Below, piece by piece: positions 15,111-22,805 of a stretch of 28,259 bases of DNA; positions within the stretch are counted from its first letter, which is position 1, and the number at the start of each line of letters is the position of its first letter. The stretch is from a virus. Under the pieces are notes generated by a model. The model was given only the letters and a program-made list of their open reading frames with translations, did not search any database and was not told the origin of the DNA. Made by a program: the position numbers and the translations under genes. The stretch spans positions 1-28,259 of the IMG/VR virus record IMGVR_UViG_3300020463_000103; one strand, 5' to 3'.

Positions 15111-15491
15111 TTACTTTATTTCCATTTTAATTTTTCTTAAGATTTCATCTTCATTGAATCTCATAGAAATTCCTGCTTCAAATCTCATTATCTCTTTACC
15201 CTGTTCAAATATAATTATAGTAGGAACTGTTTTAATATTCCACTCTTTTTTGATAACTGCACCAATTTTCTTATTAGTAAGATCAATCTCTGCAATATAG
15301 CAATCTTTTAATTTTTCTATCTTTAGTCTATTAGAATAATTCCAAGAAGCATTTACTTGCACAACTGCACAATCCTCTAAACTCATTAGTTGTATTTTTT
15401 GAAAAGTGTCTAAATTAACTGATTGAGATTGTAATGGCGATAGCCATAAACAAAAACCAACCAAATATAAGATACCATAATAATAATTCAT
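15111..15491 (-). CDS. Secreted thioredoxin-fold protein lacking CxxC
   Basis: I choose ATG 15491, seven bases after GAGG; ATG 15494 and TTG 15497 are alternatives. The roughly 126-residue protein has a signal-peptide-like N-terminus (NYYYGILYLVGFCLWL, then PLQSQS) and a thioredoxin-like body: CAVVQVNASWNYSNR in place of the active-site strand and helix, and VPTIIIFEQGKEIMRFEAG, with the cis-Pro and the following strands of the fold. The site normally holding WCxxC reads SWNYSN, so disulfide chemistry is not expected. It would act in the periplasm or outer membrane of an infected cell. A fold-based binding role, perhaps in lysis or exclusion, is inference. Confidence 0.6.
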   Translation of the reverse strand: MNYYYGILYLVGFCLWLSPLQSQSVNLDTFQKIQLMSLEDCAVVQVNASWNYSNRLKIEKLKDCYIAEIDLTNKKIGAVIKKEWNIKTVPTIIIFEQGKEIMRFEAGISMRFNEDEILRKIKMEIK

Positions 15492-15500
15492 CATCAAACC

Positions 15501-15797
15501 TCATTTGTTGTTCATATCTATTAGTGTTTCAGTAATAGCTCTAGTATCATCTTTGATGTCATCTACTTTTTCTTCGAGCTTATCTACTTTACCTTCTGTA
15601 TTTAATATTGAATCACGAATCATCTGGTCTTTTAAATCATATTCCATACGTGATACCTCTGGTTCTGGCAATTCTTTTGCAAGTTCTATCTCAGCTTGTA
15701 AAGAATACCACATACCTATAATCATACCTACAGTAACTAGTATGCTTATGCCAGTTTCTATAGATATTGTAAATTTACTATCTTTACCTATTTCCAT
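15501..15797 (-). CDS. Membrane-anchored coiled-coil protein
   Basis: The 98-residue product has AAAGGATATAAA as ribosome site. A hydrophobic segment at about residues 13-32 (ETGISILVTVGMIIGMWYSL) is followed by an acidic helix with heptad-like spacing (GKVDKLEEKVDDIKDDTRAI). A single membrane pass with an extended coiled coil fits an inner-membrane spanin-like or lysis-timing protein, and proximity to the lysis genes is suggestive. No lipobox partner is evident. Similar proteins in marine phages are usually left unnamed. Confidence 0.6.
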   Translation of the reverse strand: MEIGKDSKFTISIETGISILVTVGMIIGMWYSLQAEIELAKELPEPEVSRMEYDLKDQMIRDSILNTEGKVDKLEEKVDDIKDDTRAITETLIDMNNK

Positions 15798-15807
15798 TTT
15801 ATATCCT

Positions 15808-16080
15808 TTACCATTTTACTTTATTCGCCCAATATGCTGCACTCATACGCCCTTTGCGAATATTTTTAGCGTGTCGTGCCTTAAATGCTCTTCTCCTAGC
15901 TCTAGCTTCTGCTGTTCTAGGATTCTTTCCTGCTCCTCTAACACCCTGTTGCCCAAACCTAATTAGCTTTATCTTGCCACCCGATTTAGCCAAAACCACG
16001 TGTGACTTCTTAGGGTGTCTAGGGGTACGCTTTGGCTTATTATATCCACTAAAGCGCATTCCCCTGTATGTAATAGCCAC
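15808..16080 (-). CDS. Basic phage protein (DUF6321-like), GTG start
   Basis: The start codon is GTG (16080-16078), placed five bases after AAGGGG; no ATG is available until residue 8. The 90-residue protein reads MAITYRGMRFSGYNKPKRTP, then KSHVVLAKSGGKIKLIRFGQ with QGVRGAGKNP, then RRAFKARHAKNI and MSAAYWANKVKW. This pattern is common in marine phage genomes and, as I recall, corresponds to DUF6321. It is strongly basic throughout and has no catalytic signature. Its start overlaps no gene but sits three bases after the previous stop. Confidence 0.75.
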   Translation of the reverse strand: MAITYRGMRFSGYNKPKRTPRHPKKSHVVLAKSGGKIKLIRFGQQGVRGAGKNPRTAEARARRRAFKARHAKNIRKGRMSAAYWANKVKW

Positions 16081-16082
16081 GA

Positions 16083-16328
16083 TTACCCCTTAATTGCTTT
16101 TAGATCTACTAATTCAGCATCTAGTTCAACTACTTGTGCTTCAAGACTTGCTTTTCTTTCTTCTGCTTGTGAAATTGCTTCATCTACTGATTTTACATCA
16201 ACAAAATCTACTACTTCCACATCTTTACCTGAAGCATCTTTCATTGTACGCATCATTTTGATTTCAACCATTTTTGGTTGCTCAACTGAAGATACTTCTA
16301 CTGATTTTTCTGAAATTACTTTAGTCAT
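16083..16328 (-). CDS. Hypothetical protein with C-terminal coiled coil
   Basis: I start at ATG 16328 (MTKVISEKSVEVSSVEQ) because AAGGAG lies at good spacing before it, inside the last codons of the tail fibre gene; an ATG at 16346 is less likely. The 81-residue protein has strands around KMVEIKMMRTMKD and VEVVDFVDV, then a helix with heptad pattern (EERKASLEAQVVELDAELVD). Directly following the fibre gene, it could be a fibre assembly chaperone, but small coiled-coil proteins are common and this is unproven. Confidence 0.6.
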   Translation of the reverse strand: MTKVISEKSVEVSSVEQPKMVEIKMMRTMKDASGKDVEVVDFVDVKSVDEAISQAEERKASLEAQVVELDAELVDLKAIKG

Positions 16329-16329
16329 C

Positions 16330-19300
16330 TTATTCTCCTTCTTCAATATATACTAGCTTCTCGCCAGTAAGTTGTTCTACTAATCTTGCCAATTTCATCA
16401 TATCGACATTGACTTTTTTTAATTTACCCTCTGGTGTATGTCTGGTAGAATGATATGCAAACGCCATATCTTCTGATGCTCCATCAGGTATTAATTCAAA
16501 ATTGTGTGGTGAGATAGTTGTGGTATTTCCTAACTCATCTAATACTTTCATTTCTCCACCATCGTTAAATAAAAATGCTGTATTTGCTGCAGCACTTGGG
16601 TTACTTCCGTTGTCTGAAAAACGCATATTACCAACATGGTCAATTAACACTCTCTGATCCATTGTTTGCGATGAAGAAGAACTATCAGAAGTATAAAAAC
16701 CTATTCCTACTTTATCTACATCACTATCTGTTTGAACAGATGCAATCGCACTACCACTTCTTCTTGATGAGCCATCTGCTTTACCAAATGCTAATACTGC
16801 TTGAACATTACCATCGCCATCAGAGCCACCACTTCTTAAAAATATTGCTTCCCCTGCGTGAGTATCATTATCCAAAGTAGGTGCAGTTGTATTTTCTACA
16901 TCTAACTTTGTTTTAGGTGATGTAGTTCCTATACCGACATTTCCTGAAGTATCTATTCTCATTCTTTCATTACCATTATTGGTTTGGAAAGTCATATATC
17001 CACCAAGACTACTTGAACCTCTATAAAAATGAATGGTTGCATTTTCAGTAGTGTTATAATATAAACCAGTTCTAAATGTTAATGGCTCTCCAGTAGTACT
17101 ACCATCATTATAAATTCTATATTTGAATTGTTGCTCAGTAGAATTTTCCACTGCAAAAGCATAATTGTCTTGTGCTACTGATGCTTTCATCTCTCCTGAC
17201 ACATGTAGCTTACTTGCTGGTGATGTAGTTCCTATACCGACTCTTTGAGAATTATCAATAGTCATAGCAACAGTATTATTTGTATATAATCCTAAAGTAT
17301 CAGAAGTATCTTCAGTAAATCGCATAAATTCAGCACCACCAACAAAGAATTGAACTAAATCTGAACTATCTGATGTTATGTAAGTATCATTACCACCATC
17401 TAAGAATAGTTTTTTACCTTCTGCAAGTCCTGTGTTTTGATGTAAGTGGGTAAATGTAGCACTACCATCTAATGTTAAGTATGCTGTTGTACCACCACTT
17501 CCATCATCTGATTTTAGAATTATATCTCCATCGTCTGTATTGTTGATGATATTTAAATTACCAGTATAGTTTTCTACAAATGAATCTGTACCATTGTGAT
17601 TCAGTTGTAAGTCAGAACCTGCACCTATTTTTATTGGATGTGAATCTTGTGGAAACTCAATTCCACTTCCTGCTTCTGTGAGTTTCATTAGTATATCATT
17701 ACCAACAACAATTTCTAATATGTCATCTGCTTGTTCGTGGATATAAGTATGACTACCACCATCTAAGTAAAGTTTTTGAGTTGCATCTATTGCTATATCT
17801 CCACCTGCAACATCTAATTTTACACTTGGTGATGAAGTTCCTATCCCAACATTTTGAGAACTATTAATTCTCATAGCTTCAGCAGCAGATGTTCCTGTAT
17901 GAAAAGCTAATGCCATACTATCATCAAAAGCAGTTTCAGTTAAGATTTTTATAACTGCTGCACCACTATAAGAACCTGTTTTATATCCTATTTCTGCTTG
18001 TGTTCTTGCACCATTAGTTGTATTAACACCTGTATTTGAAAATGTTAATCTTTGTCCTGATGTACTACCACCTAAATCTAATTTAGCACTTGGTGATGTA
18101 GTTCCTATACCGACATTTTGAGAAGCATTGATTGTCATAGCAGAAGTATTATTTGTTTTAAATTCCATTGTAGAATTTGCAACTTGATTTATAATTAATG
18201 GTGCAGTATTGCTTTGTATATGTGTATTGCTACCATCGTGATAGAGTAATAAATCTTCCCCTGCACCAATCTTAAACTGCTTATTATCTACTGGTATTCT
18301 TAAGTCTTGTGATACATCAACTCTTGTAGCACTACCATCTAATGTTAGGTAAGCAGTTCTTCCACCACTTCCGTCATCTGTTTTTAAAACAATATCTTTA
18401 TCGTCATTTAAATTTTCAATTATTATATCACCAGTTCCGTCATTGTGAATATAAGAATTTGAGCCATCGTGATATAAATTAAAGTCATTAGAAGTTCCTA
18501 ATCTAATTTTTTGATTATCTCCCATACGAAGATTATTATTGGGAAGTAATGTTCCAGCATCACTTGCATCTATTCTTAATGCAGTAACAGTTGAGCCACC
18601 ATCGTTTACTCTAAAATATATATCGCTATCTGAAACAGTATTATCCATAAATAAAGCTCCAGTATAATTCTCTATAAAGGAATTAGTTCCATTGTGTTGA
18701 AATCTTAAATCTTGTCCAGCTCCAATAGCTAAATATTGATTATCGTTAGGTAGTTTAACTTGCCCTACATTACTTGCATCAATTTGTAATGCATTAATTT
18801 GTGAGCCACCATCATTTACACTAAAAAATATATCTGCATCAGAAAGAATGTTTCTAATATTTACACTTCCGACATCACTATCTATATAAGAATTAGTGCC
18901 ATCGTGATACATTACCATATCTTTTGATGAACCTACACCTAAACGAACATTGTCCATTGTAAATACTGAGTCTGTTCCAGACTCTTCAATTCTCATCATC
19001 AGAACTCCACCAGAATATATATCTATTAAATCTCCTGCTGATTCAGTTATATAAGTGCTACCACCACCATCTAAATAAATCTTACCAGTTGCTGCTATTG
19101 CTAAATCTGTTCCATCAAAAGTAAGATTAGCTTCTGCATTCATAGCATCTGTGCCAGTAGCAGTTACAATTCTGTTATTGCTACCATTAGCCATAAAGTC
19201 TGATACATCTACACTTATAGTAGTGCTTGATATATCTATACCAGTTCCTGCTGTGTCAAGTGTTGCGTCTAACTGCGTTTGAATATTAGAAGTTACTCCA

Positions 19301-21252
19301 TCTGTATAATTTAATTCTGCTGTGGTAGCTGTTACTCCGTCCATTATGTTTAGTTCGGCAGCAGTAGCAGTCACTCCATCAAGGATATTAAGTTCTGCTG
19401 TTGTAGAAGTAATTCCATCTAATACATTAAGTTCAGCAGCCGTGCTTGTAACTCCATCTAAAATATTAAGTTCAGCAGCAGTTGATGTAACCCCATCTAG
19501 TATGTTTAGTTCTGCTTTGGTAGAGGTAATACCTAAGTTTGTGATCGCATTGGCTTGTTGTGTGCCAGTTAAACCTTGTGAAGCTGTATCTACTCGTAAT
19601 CTATTGCCTAATGCAGTAGAAGTAGTTGTAGAGAAATTAGCGTCATCGCCTAATGCTGCTGCTAATTCGTTTAATGTGTTCAAAGCTGCTGGAGAAGAAT
19701 CTACTACTCCTGCAACTTCTGCGTCCACATACGCTTTAATGCTTTGTTGTGATGATAGTTTAGTTGCACTATTAGAAGCCATATTATCTTCATCTAATAT
19801 TGCACTACCACTCACGCCAGTATTAATAACTGGACTTGTTAAAGTTTTATTTGTTAATGTTTGAGAACTTGTTAGTTGAACAATATCGCTATTAGTAATA
19901 GATGCAATCTTTGTTGCAGTAGCTGCATTACCAGTAGTATCCTGGTTAAGTGTACCAACAACTAAATCTATTGTTCCATCTCCATCTTGATAAGTAGCAG
20001 TAATTCCAGTTTCGGTATTACTACTAAACATTGCTCCTACGACATCTTGTATTTCTTCATCGGTTTGATCTGCTGTCGCACCTGATTCAATAGCATCTAA
20101 TTTAGTTTTATCTCCGTTCGCAAAAGCTCCTTCTGATGGTTTAGCTTGTAGTGTAGAGATTGTTACTCCCTTAACACCTGCCAAGTCAGTTAATTCTGAA
20201 TCCATCAATGCACCTGCTGAGGTTACATTAGCTGTATCGGTTACATCTGCACTACTTTCAACTGAGTCAAGTTTTGTTTCTTGAGCATCAGTCATTAATC
20301 TTTTGTTAGAAGCGTCAGTAAAGTTAGTAGTTGTAAATGTAGGTGTTGCTCCACTTACTACTGATTGGTCTAATGCTTTTACATCTGCGATACTTGTGAG
20401 TTCGCTGTCCATTAACGCACCAGCACTTGTTACATTGGCAGTATCTGTTACATCTGCACTTGCTTCAATAGCGTTTAGTTTACTATGGTCTGCATCAGTA
20501 AAGACATTTGAATCTGATGCTGATTCTACTGCAGTTCTAATTTCTGCATTTGTTTGGTCAGCAGTAGCACTAGCTTCTATACCATCTAACTTAGAGTGGT
20601 CAGCATCTGTAAATACATTAGAGTCAGAAGCACTATCTACAAGCGTTCTTATTTCAGAAGCTGTCTGATCTGCAGTAGCACTTGCTTCTATTGCGTTTAA
20701 TTTATTTAAAAGTGTTGTTGTAAAATTATTATCTGATTGTGTGGCTACTGATAAATCTATTGTGCCATCGCTATCCTCGTAAGTAACAGTAACACCTGAC
20801 TCGGTATTACTTGAGAACATTGCTCCTACTATATCTTGAACTTGTTCTGAAGTTAAAGTTGCTTCAATCTTTGCATCAAGTTGTGTTTGAATATTGGAAG
20901 TTACTCCATCAAGAAAATCAAATTCAGTAGATGTAACACCTGTGGCGTGTAAAGTATCTAAATAATTTAGTTCTGTTACACTACCAGTATATCCGTCAAG
21001 TACATTTAATTCTGCTGCAGTAGATGTTACTCCATCTAAAATATTTAATTCAGCAGTAGTTGCAGTAAGTCCGTCTAATAAATTTATCTCTGCAGCTGTG
21101 GCAGTAACACCATCAAGAATATTTAACTCTGTTGCTGATGAAGTAACTGCATTTAGTTTAGTCAAGTCTGCTTGTGTAACACCACTAGAACTTACTTTTG
21201 TAACTGACGCATCTATTACAGATCCTGTATGAGTTGATGTAAAATTAGCCAT
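16330..21252 (-). CDS. Repeat-rich tail fibre protein, 1640 aa
   Basis: This is the largest gene of the window, with AAAAGGAGATAG as ribosome site. Residues about 30-120 and 570-655 are tandem 11-13-residue repeats around AAELNILDGVT. Residues 120-420 hold longer repeats around DADHSKLDGIEASATADQT. From about 650 the pattern switches to beta-rich units (LYHDGSNSYIHN, TAYLTLDGSA, MRIEESG). Four copies of VGIGTTSP followed by KLDV or KLHV occur near residues 1049, 1137, 1340 and 1440, as in fibres that end in a chaperone domain. No obvious S74 peptidase domain follows; the end is HTPEGKLKKVNVDMMKLARL. It probably binds the host receptor. Its place between capsid and lysis genes, away from the other tail genes, is unusual. 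Confidence 0.85.
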   Translation of the reverse strand: MANFTSTHTGSVIDASVTKVSSSGVTQADLTKLNAVTSSATELNILDGVTATAAEINLLDGLTATTAELNILDGVTSTAAELNVLDGYTGSVTELNYLDTLHATGVTSTEFDFLDGVTSNIQTQLDAKIEATLTSEQVQDIVGAMFSSNTESGVTVTYEDSDGTIDLSVATQSDNNFTTTLLNKLNAIEASATADQTASEIRTLVDSASDSNVFTDADHSKLDGIEASATADQTNAEIRTAVESASDSNVFTDADHSKLNAIEASADVTDTANVTSAGALMDSELTSIADVKALDQSVVSGATPTFTTTNFTDASNKRLMTDAQETKLDSVESSADVTDTANVTSAGALMDSELTDLAGVKGVTISTLQAKPSEGAFANGDKTKLDAIESGATADQTDEEIQDVVGAMFSSNTETGITATYQDGDGTIDLVVGTLNQDTTGNAATATKIASITNSDIVQLTSSQTLTNKTLTSPVINTGVSGSAILDEDNMASNSATKLSSQQSIKAYVDAEVAGVVDSSPAALNTLNELAAALGDDANFSTTTSTALGNRLRVDTASQGLTGTQQANAITNLGITSTKAELNILDGVTSTAAELNILDGVTSTAAELNVLDGITSTTAELNILDGVTATAAELNIMDGVTATTAELNYTDGVTSNIQTQLDATLDTAGTGIDISSTTISVDVSDFMANGSNNRIVTATGTDAMNAEANLTFDGTDLAIAATGKIYLDGGGSTYITESAGDLIDIYSGGVLMMRIEESGTDSVFTMDNVRLGVGSSKDMVMYHDGTNSYIDSDVGSVNIRNILSDADIFFSVNDGGSQINALQIDASNVGQVKLPNDNQYLAIGAGQDLRFQHNGTNSFIENYTGALFMDNTVSDSDIYFRVNDGGSTVTALRIDASDAGTLLPNNNLRMGDNQKIRLGTSNDFNLYHDGSNSYIHNDGTGDIIIENLNDDKDIVLKTDDGSGGRTAYLTLDGSATRVDVSQDLRIPVDNKQFKIGAGEDLLLYHDGSNTHIQSNTAPLIINQVANSTMEFKTNNTSAMTINASQNVGIGTTSPSAKLDLGGSTSGQRLTFSNTGVNTTNGARTQAEIGYKTGSYSGAAVIKILTETAFDDSMALAFHTGTSAAEAMRINSSQNVGIGTSSPSVKLDVAGGDIAIDATQKLYLDGGSHTYIHEQADDILEIVVGNDILMKLTEAGSGIEFPQDSHPIKIGAGSDLQLNHNGTDSFVENYTGNLNIINNTDDGDIILKSDDGSGGTTAYLTLDGSATFTHLHQNTGLAEGKKLFLDGGNDTYITSDSSDLVQFFVGGAEFMRFTEDTSDTLGLYTNNTVAMTIDNSQRVGIGTTSPASKLHVSGEMKASVAQDNYAFAVENSTEQQFKYRIYNDGSTTGEPLTFRTGLYYNTTENATIHFYRGSSSLGGYMTFQTNNGNERMRIDTSGNVGIGTTSPKTKLDVENTTAPTLDNDTHAGEAIFLRSGGSDGDGNVQAVLAFGKADGSSRRSGSAIASVQTDSDVDKVGIGFYTSDSSSSSQTMDQRVLIDHVGNMRFSDNGSNPSAAANTAFLFNDGGEMKVLDELGNTTTISPHNFELIPDGASEDMAFAYHSTRHTPEGKLKKVNVDMMKLARLVEQLTGEKLVYIEEGE
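16916..18118 (-). repeat. Four dispersed DNA repeats encoding VGIGTTSP units
   Basis: Near-identical segments start at about 16916, 17219, 17829 and 18092. Three share an unbroken run of more than 20 bases (containing GTAGTTCCTATACCGAC); the one at 17829 differs at several bases. Each encodes SVGIGTTSPS-like residues in the fibre gene and continues into related sequence. They could support unequal recombination that changes fibre length. Confidence 0.65.
19280..19530 (-). repeat. Second LNILDGVT tandem repeat array in tail fibre
   Basis: Seven consecutive units of about 36-39 bases encode variants of TAAELNILDGVTS. Codon choice varies between units (for example AATATTAAG versus AATACATTA) although the protein repeat is nearly constant, indicating an old array under protein-level constraint. 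Confidence 0.7.
20895..21155 (-). repeat. First LNILDGVT tandem repeat array in tail fibre
   Basis: About seven units of 30-40 bases encode the TAAELNILDGVT repeat and its variants (ELNYLDTL, EFDFLDGV) near the fibre N-terminus. The same protein repeat recurs in the second array 1.4 kb away. Confidence 0.7.
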
Positions 21253-21270
21253 ATTAATCTATCTCCTTTT

Positions 21271-21306
21271 AGTTTAGGGGAGTGTATTTCAACTCCCCAA
21301 TAAACT
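21271..21306 (-). promoter_or_regulatory. Strong bulged hairpin between capsid and fibre genes
   Basis: AGTTTA plus GGGGAGT (21271-21283) pair with ACTCCCC (21292-21298) and TAAACT (21301-21306), leaving an AA/TT two-base bulge and an eight-base loop: 13 pairs in all. On the minus-strand mRNA it starts one base after the capsid stop and ends just before the fibre ribosome site. No U tract follows, so it is not a classical terminator. It may protect the capsid mRNA end or reduce expression of the fibre and later genes. Confidence 0.7.
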
Positions 21307-21307
21307 A

Positions 21308-22174
21308 TTAGTCTACATTTACGAAATTAACAATTCCAGCATCTGTACTATTTGCAGCTTGTGCTAACACAGCTCCGAATAATACATCAGCTACAACAGA
21401 TGTAGCCAAGTGATCAAGGTCATAAGAACTTTGAACTCTTGGAGAAATTTGTTGTGCAAAGTAAACTGAATCTCTACTAAAGATAGATGCAGTTTCTGAG
21501 GTTGAAGTACCACCCTCGTCCCAATCTGTACTTGCGTATAGTGGTAAGCCATAAGCAGAAATAATTCTACCAGTAGCTAAAGGATTTTGTTCATCTCCTC
21601 TTTTTTGAGCTTCAGTAAACTCTCCTAAACCAAGCATAGACATATATGTTTTAGGGGAAGCATACATATAGAAAGATCCGTCTGCGTAATCGTGTCCAGC
21701 GTCCAGAAGTTTTTCTAGTCCATTTCTGAATAAAGCAGTAGTCATTGTGTCATCTGCTGCTAGTCCTACATTATTACCACTTGCACCTTTAATAGTAGTT
21801 GCAAGAAAACTCTCTACTTTCTTAGCTAAAGCATAACCCATTGATTGTGCATAAGCATTAAATAGATCTGCAGATTCTTGAACTCTTACGATGTCCTCGA
21901 TTCTTTTTGCTTCGTAGAAGTGTTGATCAACTGTTAATTGTCTAACACCGTCTGTTTGTGCAGAATAAGTTACTGCACTATCAGCTGATTTCGCAGCTGC
22001 TGTTTCTTCCTTAACTTTTGGTATGTTAAGAATGTCGCCACCATTTGATAACATAGATGAAAAATCTGATACTTGATTTCTTAACTGAAATTTTCTTTCA
22101 GCATAATCAAGAATTGCATCTCTCCACATCTCTGGTATGAAATTGACAGCTGTTGATATTGTTACATTTGCCAT
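21308..22174 (-). CDS. Major capsid protein (HK97-fold)
   Basis: The 288-residue protein starts MANVTISTAVNFIPEMWRDA, with AAGGAGAGTAAATAAA as ribosome site. The sequence shows an N-terminal arm and helix (ILDYAERKFQLRNQVSD), IPKVKEETAAAK, a spine-helix region (QSMGYALAKKVESFLATTIK), YMYASPKTYMSMLG and GRIISAYGLPLYASTDW, all typical of short HK97-fold capsid proteins. No prohead protease gene is seen, and no long delta domain is present, matching use of a separate scaffold encoded just upstream. A hairpin follows the stop. It forms the icosahedral shell. Confidence 0.9.
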   Translation of the reverse strand: MANVTISTAVNFIPEMWRDAILDYAERKFQLRNQVSDFSSMLSNGGDILNIPKVKEETAAAKSADSAVTYSAQTDGVRQLTVDQHFYEAKRIEDIVRVQESADLFNAYAQSMGYALAKKVESFLATTIKGASGNNVGLAADDTMTTALFRNGLEKLLDAGHDYADGSFYMYASPKTYMSMLGLGEFTEAQKRGDEQNPLATGRIISAYGLPLYASTDWDEGGTSTSETASIFSRDSVYFAQQISPRVQSSYDLDHLATSVVADVLFGAVLAQAANSTDAGIVNFVNVD

Positions 22175-22198
22175 TTTATTTACTCTCCTTAAAAATGA

Positions 22199-22750
22199 TT
22201 ATTTTTTTTTAAGGTAATGACTTATCAAGTCTTTATGCGATCCTCTACGACTTTTTTGATCAGTTAGTTCGTTAAAAGGATTTCCTTTAAACTTACTAAC
22301 AGACACTTGATTTTCAACTTGTCCTACATTAACACCAGACTTTGAATCAAATTCTGATGCTATGTCACGCAAAAGAGATAAATCATCTACCTTCTTAAAT
22401 TTTTCTCTTTTCGTTTCAGGAATTTTACTTAGAAGAGAATCTTTTTCTTGATTGACATAATTAGAAAAAGATTCATTAATCTCGTTAAACTTAGATTGTA
22501 AATCTTTATTCTTATTTTGCTCCTCAACTAACAGAGCTTTGTATTCGCCTTGCTCTTCTAAAGTCTTTTTACGCTGTTCTTCCTGTGCAGTTGCTACTTC
22601 TTGAACTTGTGATTTTAATTCATTTCGTTCTTTGACTAGCTCCTGAAAACGATAATATGGAACAGCTTCTTGTGTCTTTTTTTCGTCTTGACTGACTTGA
22701 GGATTTTTTACAGCTTCCTCTACGGCTGTATTCTGTGTTTCTTCAGACAT
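22199..22750 (-). CDS. Capsid scaffolding protein
   Basis: The 183-residue protein begins MSEETQNTAVEEAVKNPQVS, with AAGGAG at seven-base spacing. It is Glu/Gln/Lys-rich and mostly helical, with a coiled coil across about residues 35-105 (RFQELVKERNELKSQVQEVA). The C-terminus is basic (QKSRRGSHKDLISHYLKKK), as in scaffolds such as that of P22, where a basic helix-turn-helix contacts the coat protein. Position directly before the capsid gene is canonical. It should direct procapsid assembly and leave before DNA fills the head. It is the first gene of the late minus-strand operon. Confidence 0.88.
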   Translation of the reverse strand: MSEETQNTAVEEAVKNPQVSQDEKKTQEAVPYYRFQELVKERNELKSQVQEVATAQEEQRKKTLEEQGEYKALLVEEQNKNKDLQSKFNEINESFSNYVNQEKDSLLSKIPETKREKFKKVDDLSLLRDIASEFDSKSGVNVGQVENQVSVSKFKGNPFNELTDQKSRRGSHKDLISHYLKKK

Positions 22751-22805
22751 TTTAACTCCTTGAGTGGATTATTATATGGTATTAAGTTAAATATAGATTA
22801 AATTA
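22751..22805. promoter_or_regulatory. Divergent promoter region between scaffold and terminase
   Basis: Fifty-five AT-rich bases separate opposite-strand start codons. On the minus strand a perfect TATAAT (22776-22771) sits about 15 bases before the scaffold ribosome site; no good -35 box is apparent. On the plus strand TTGAGT (22760-22765) and TAAGTT (22783-22788) are a weak pair with 17-base spacing. Both late operons must start here or be read through from elsewhere. Confidence 0.5.

Noticed and set aside
19322-20668. Long open frames on the plus strand opposite the fibre gene
   Set aside because: They are antisense shadows of the repeat arrays, with repetitive Ser/Ala/Val composition and no ribosome sites.
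19280-21155. CRISPR-like array from evenly spaced repeats
   Set aside because: Spacing reflects protein repeats in one long coding frame; the repeats are imperfect and there are no unique spacers or cas genes.
16330-21252. Diversity-generating retroelement target in the tail fibre
   Set aside because: No reverse transcriptase or template repeat is seen in the window, and the fibre repeats are protein-periodic rather than adenine-specific variable copies.
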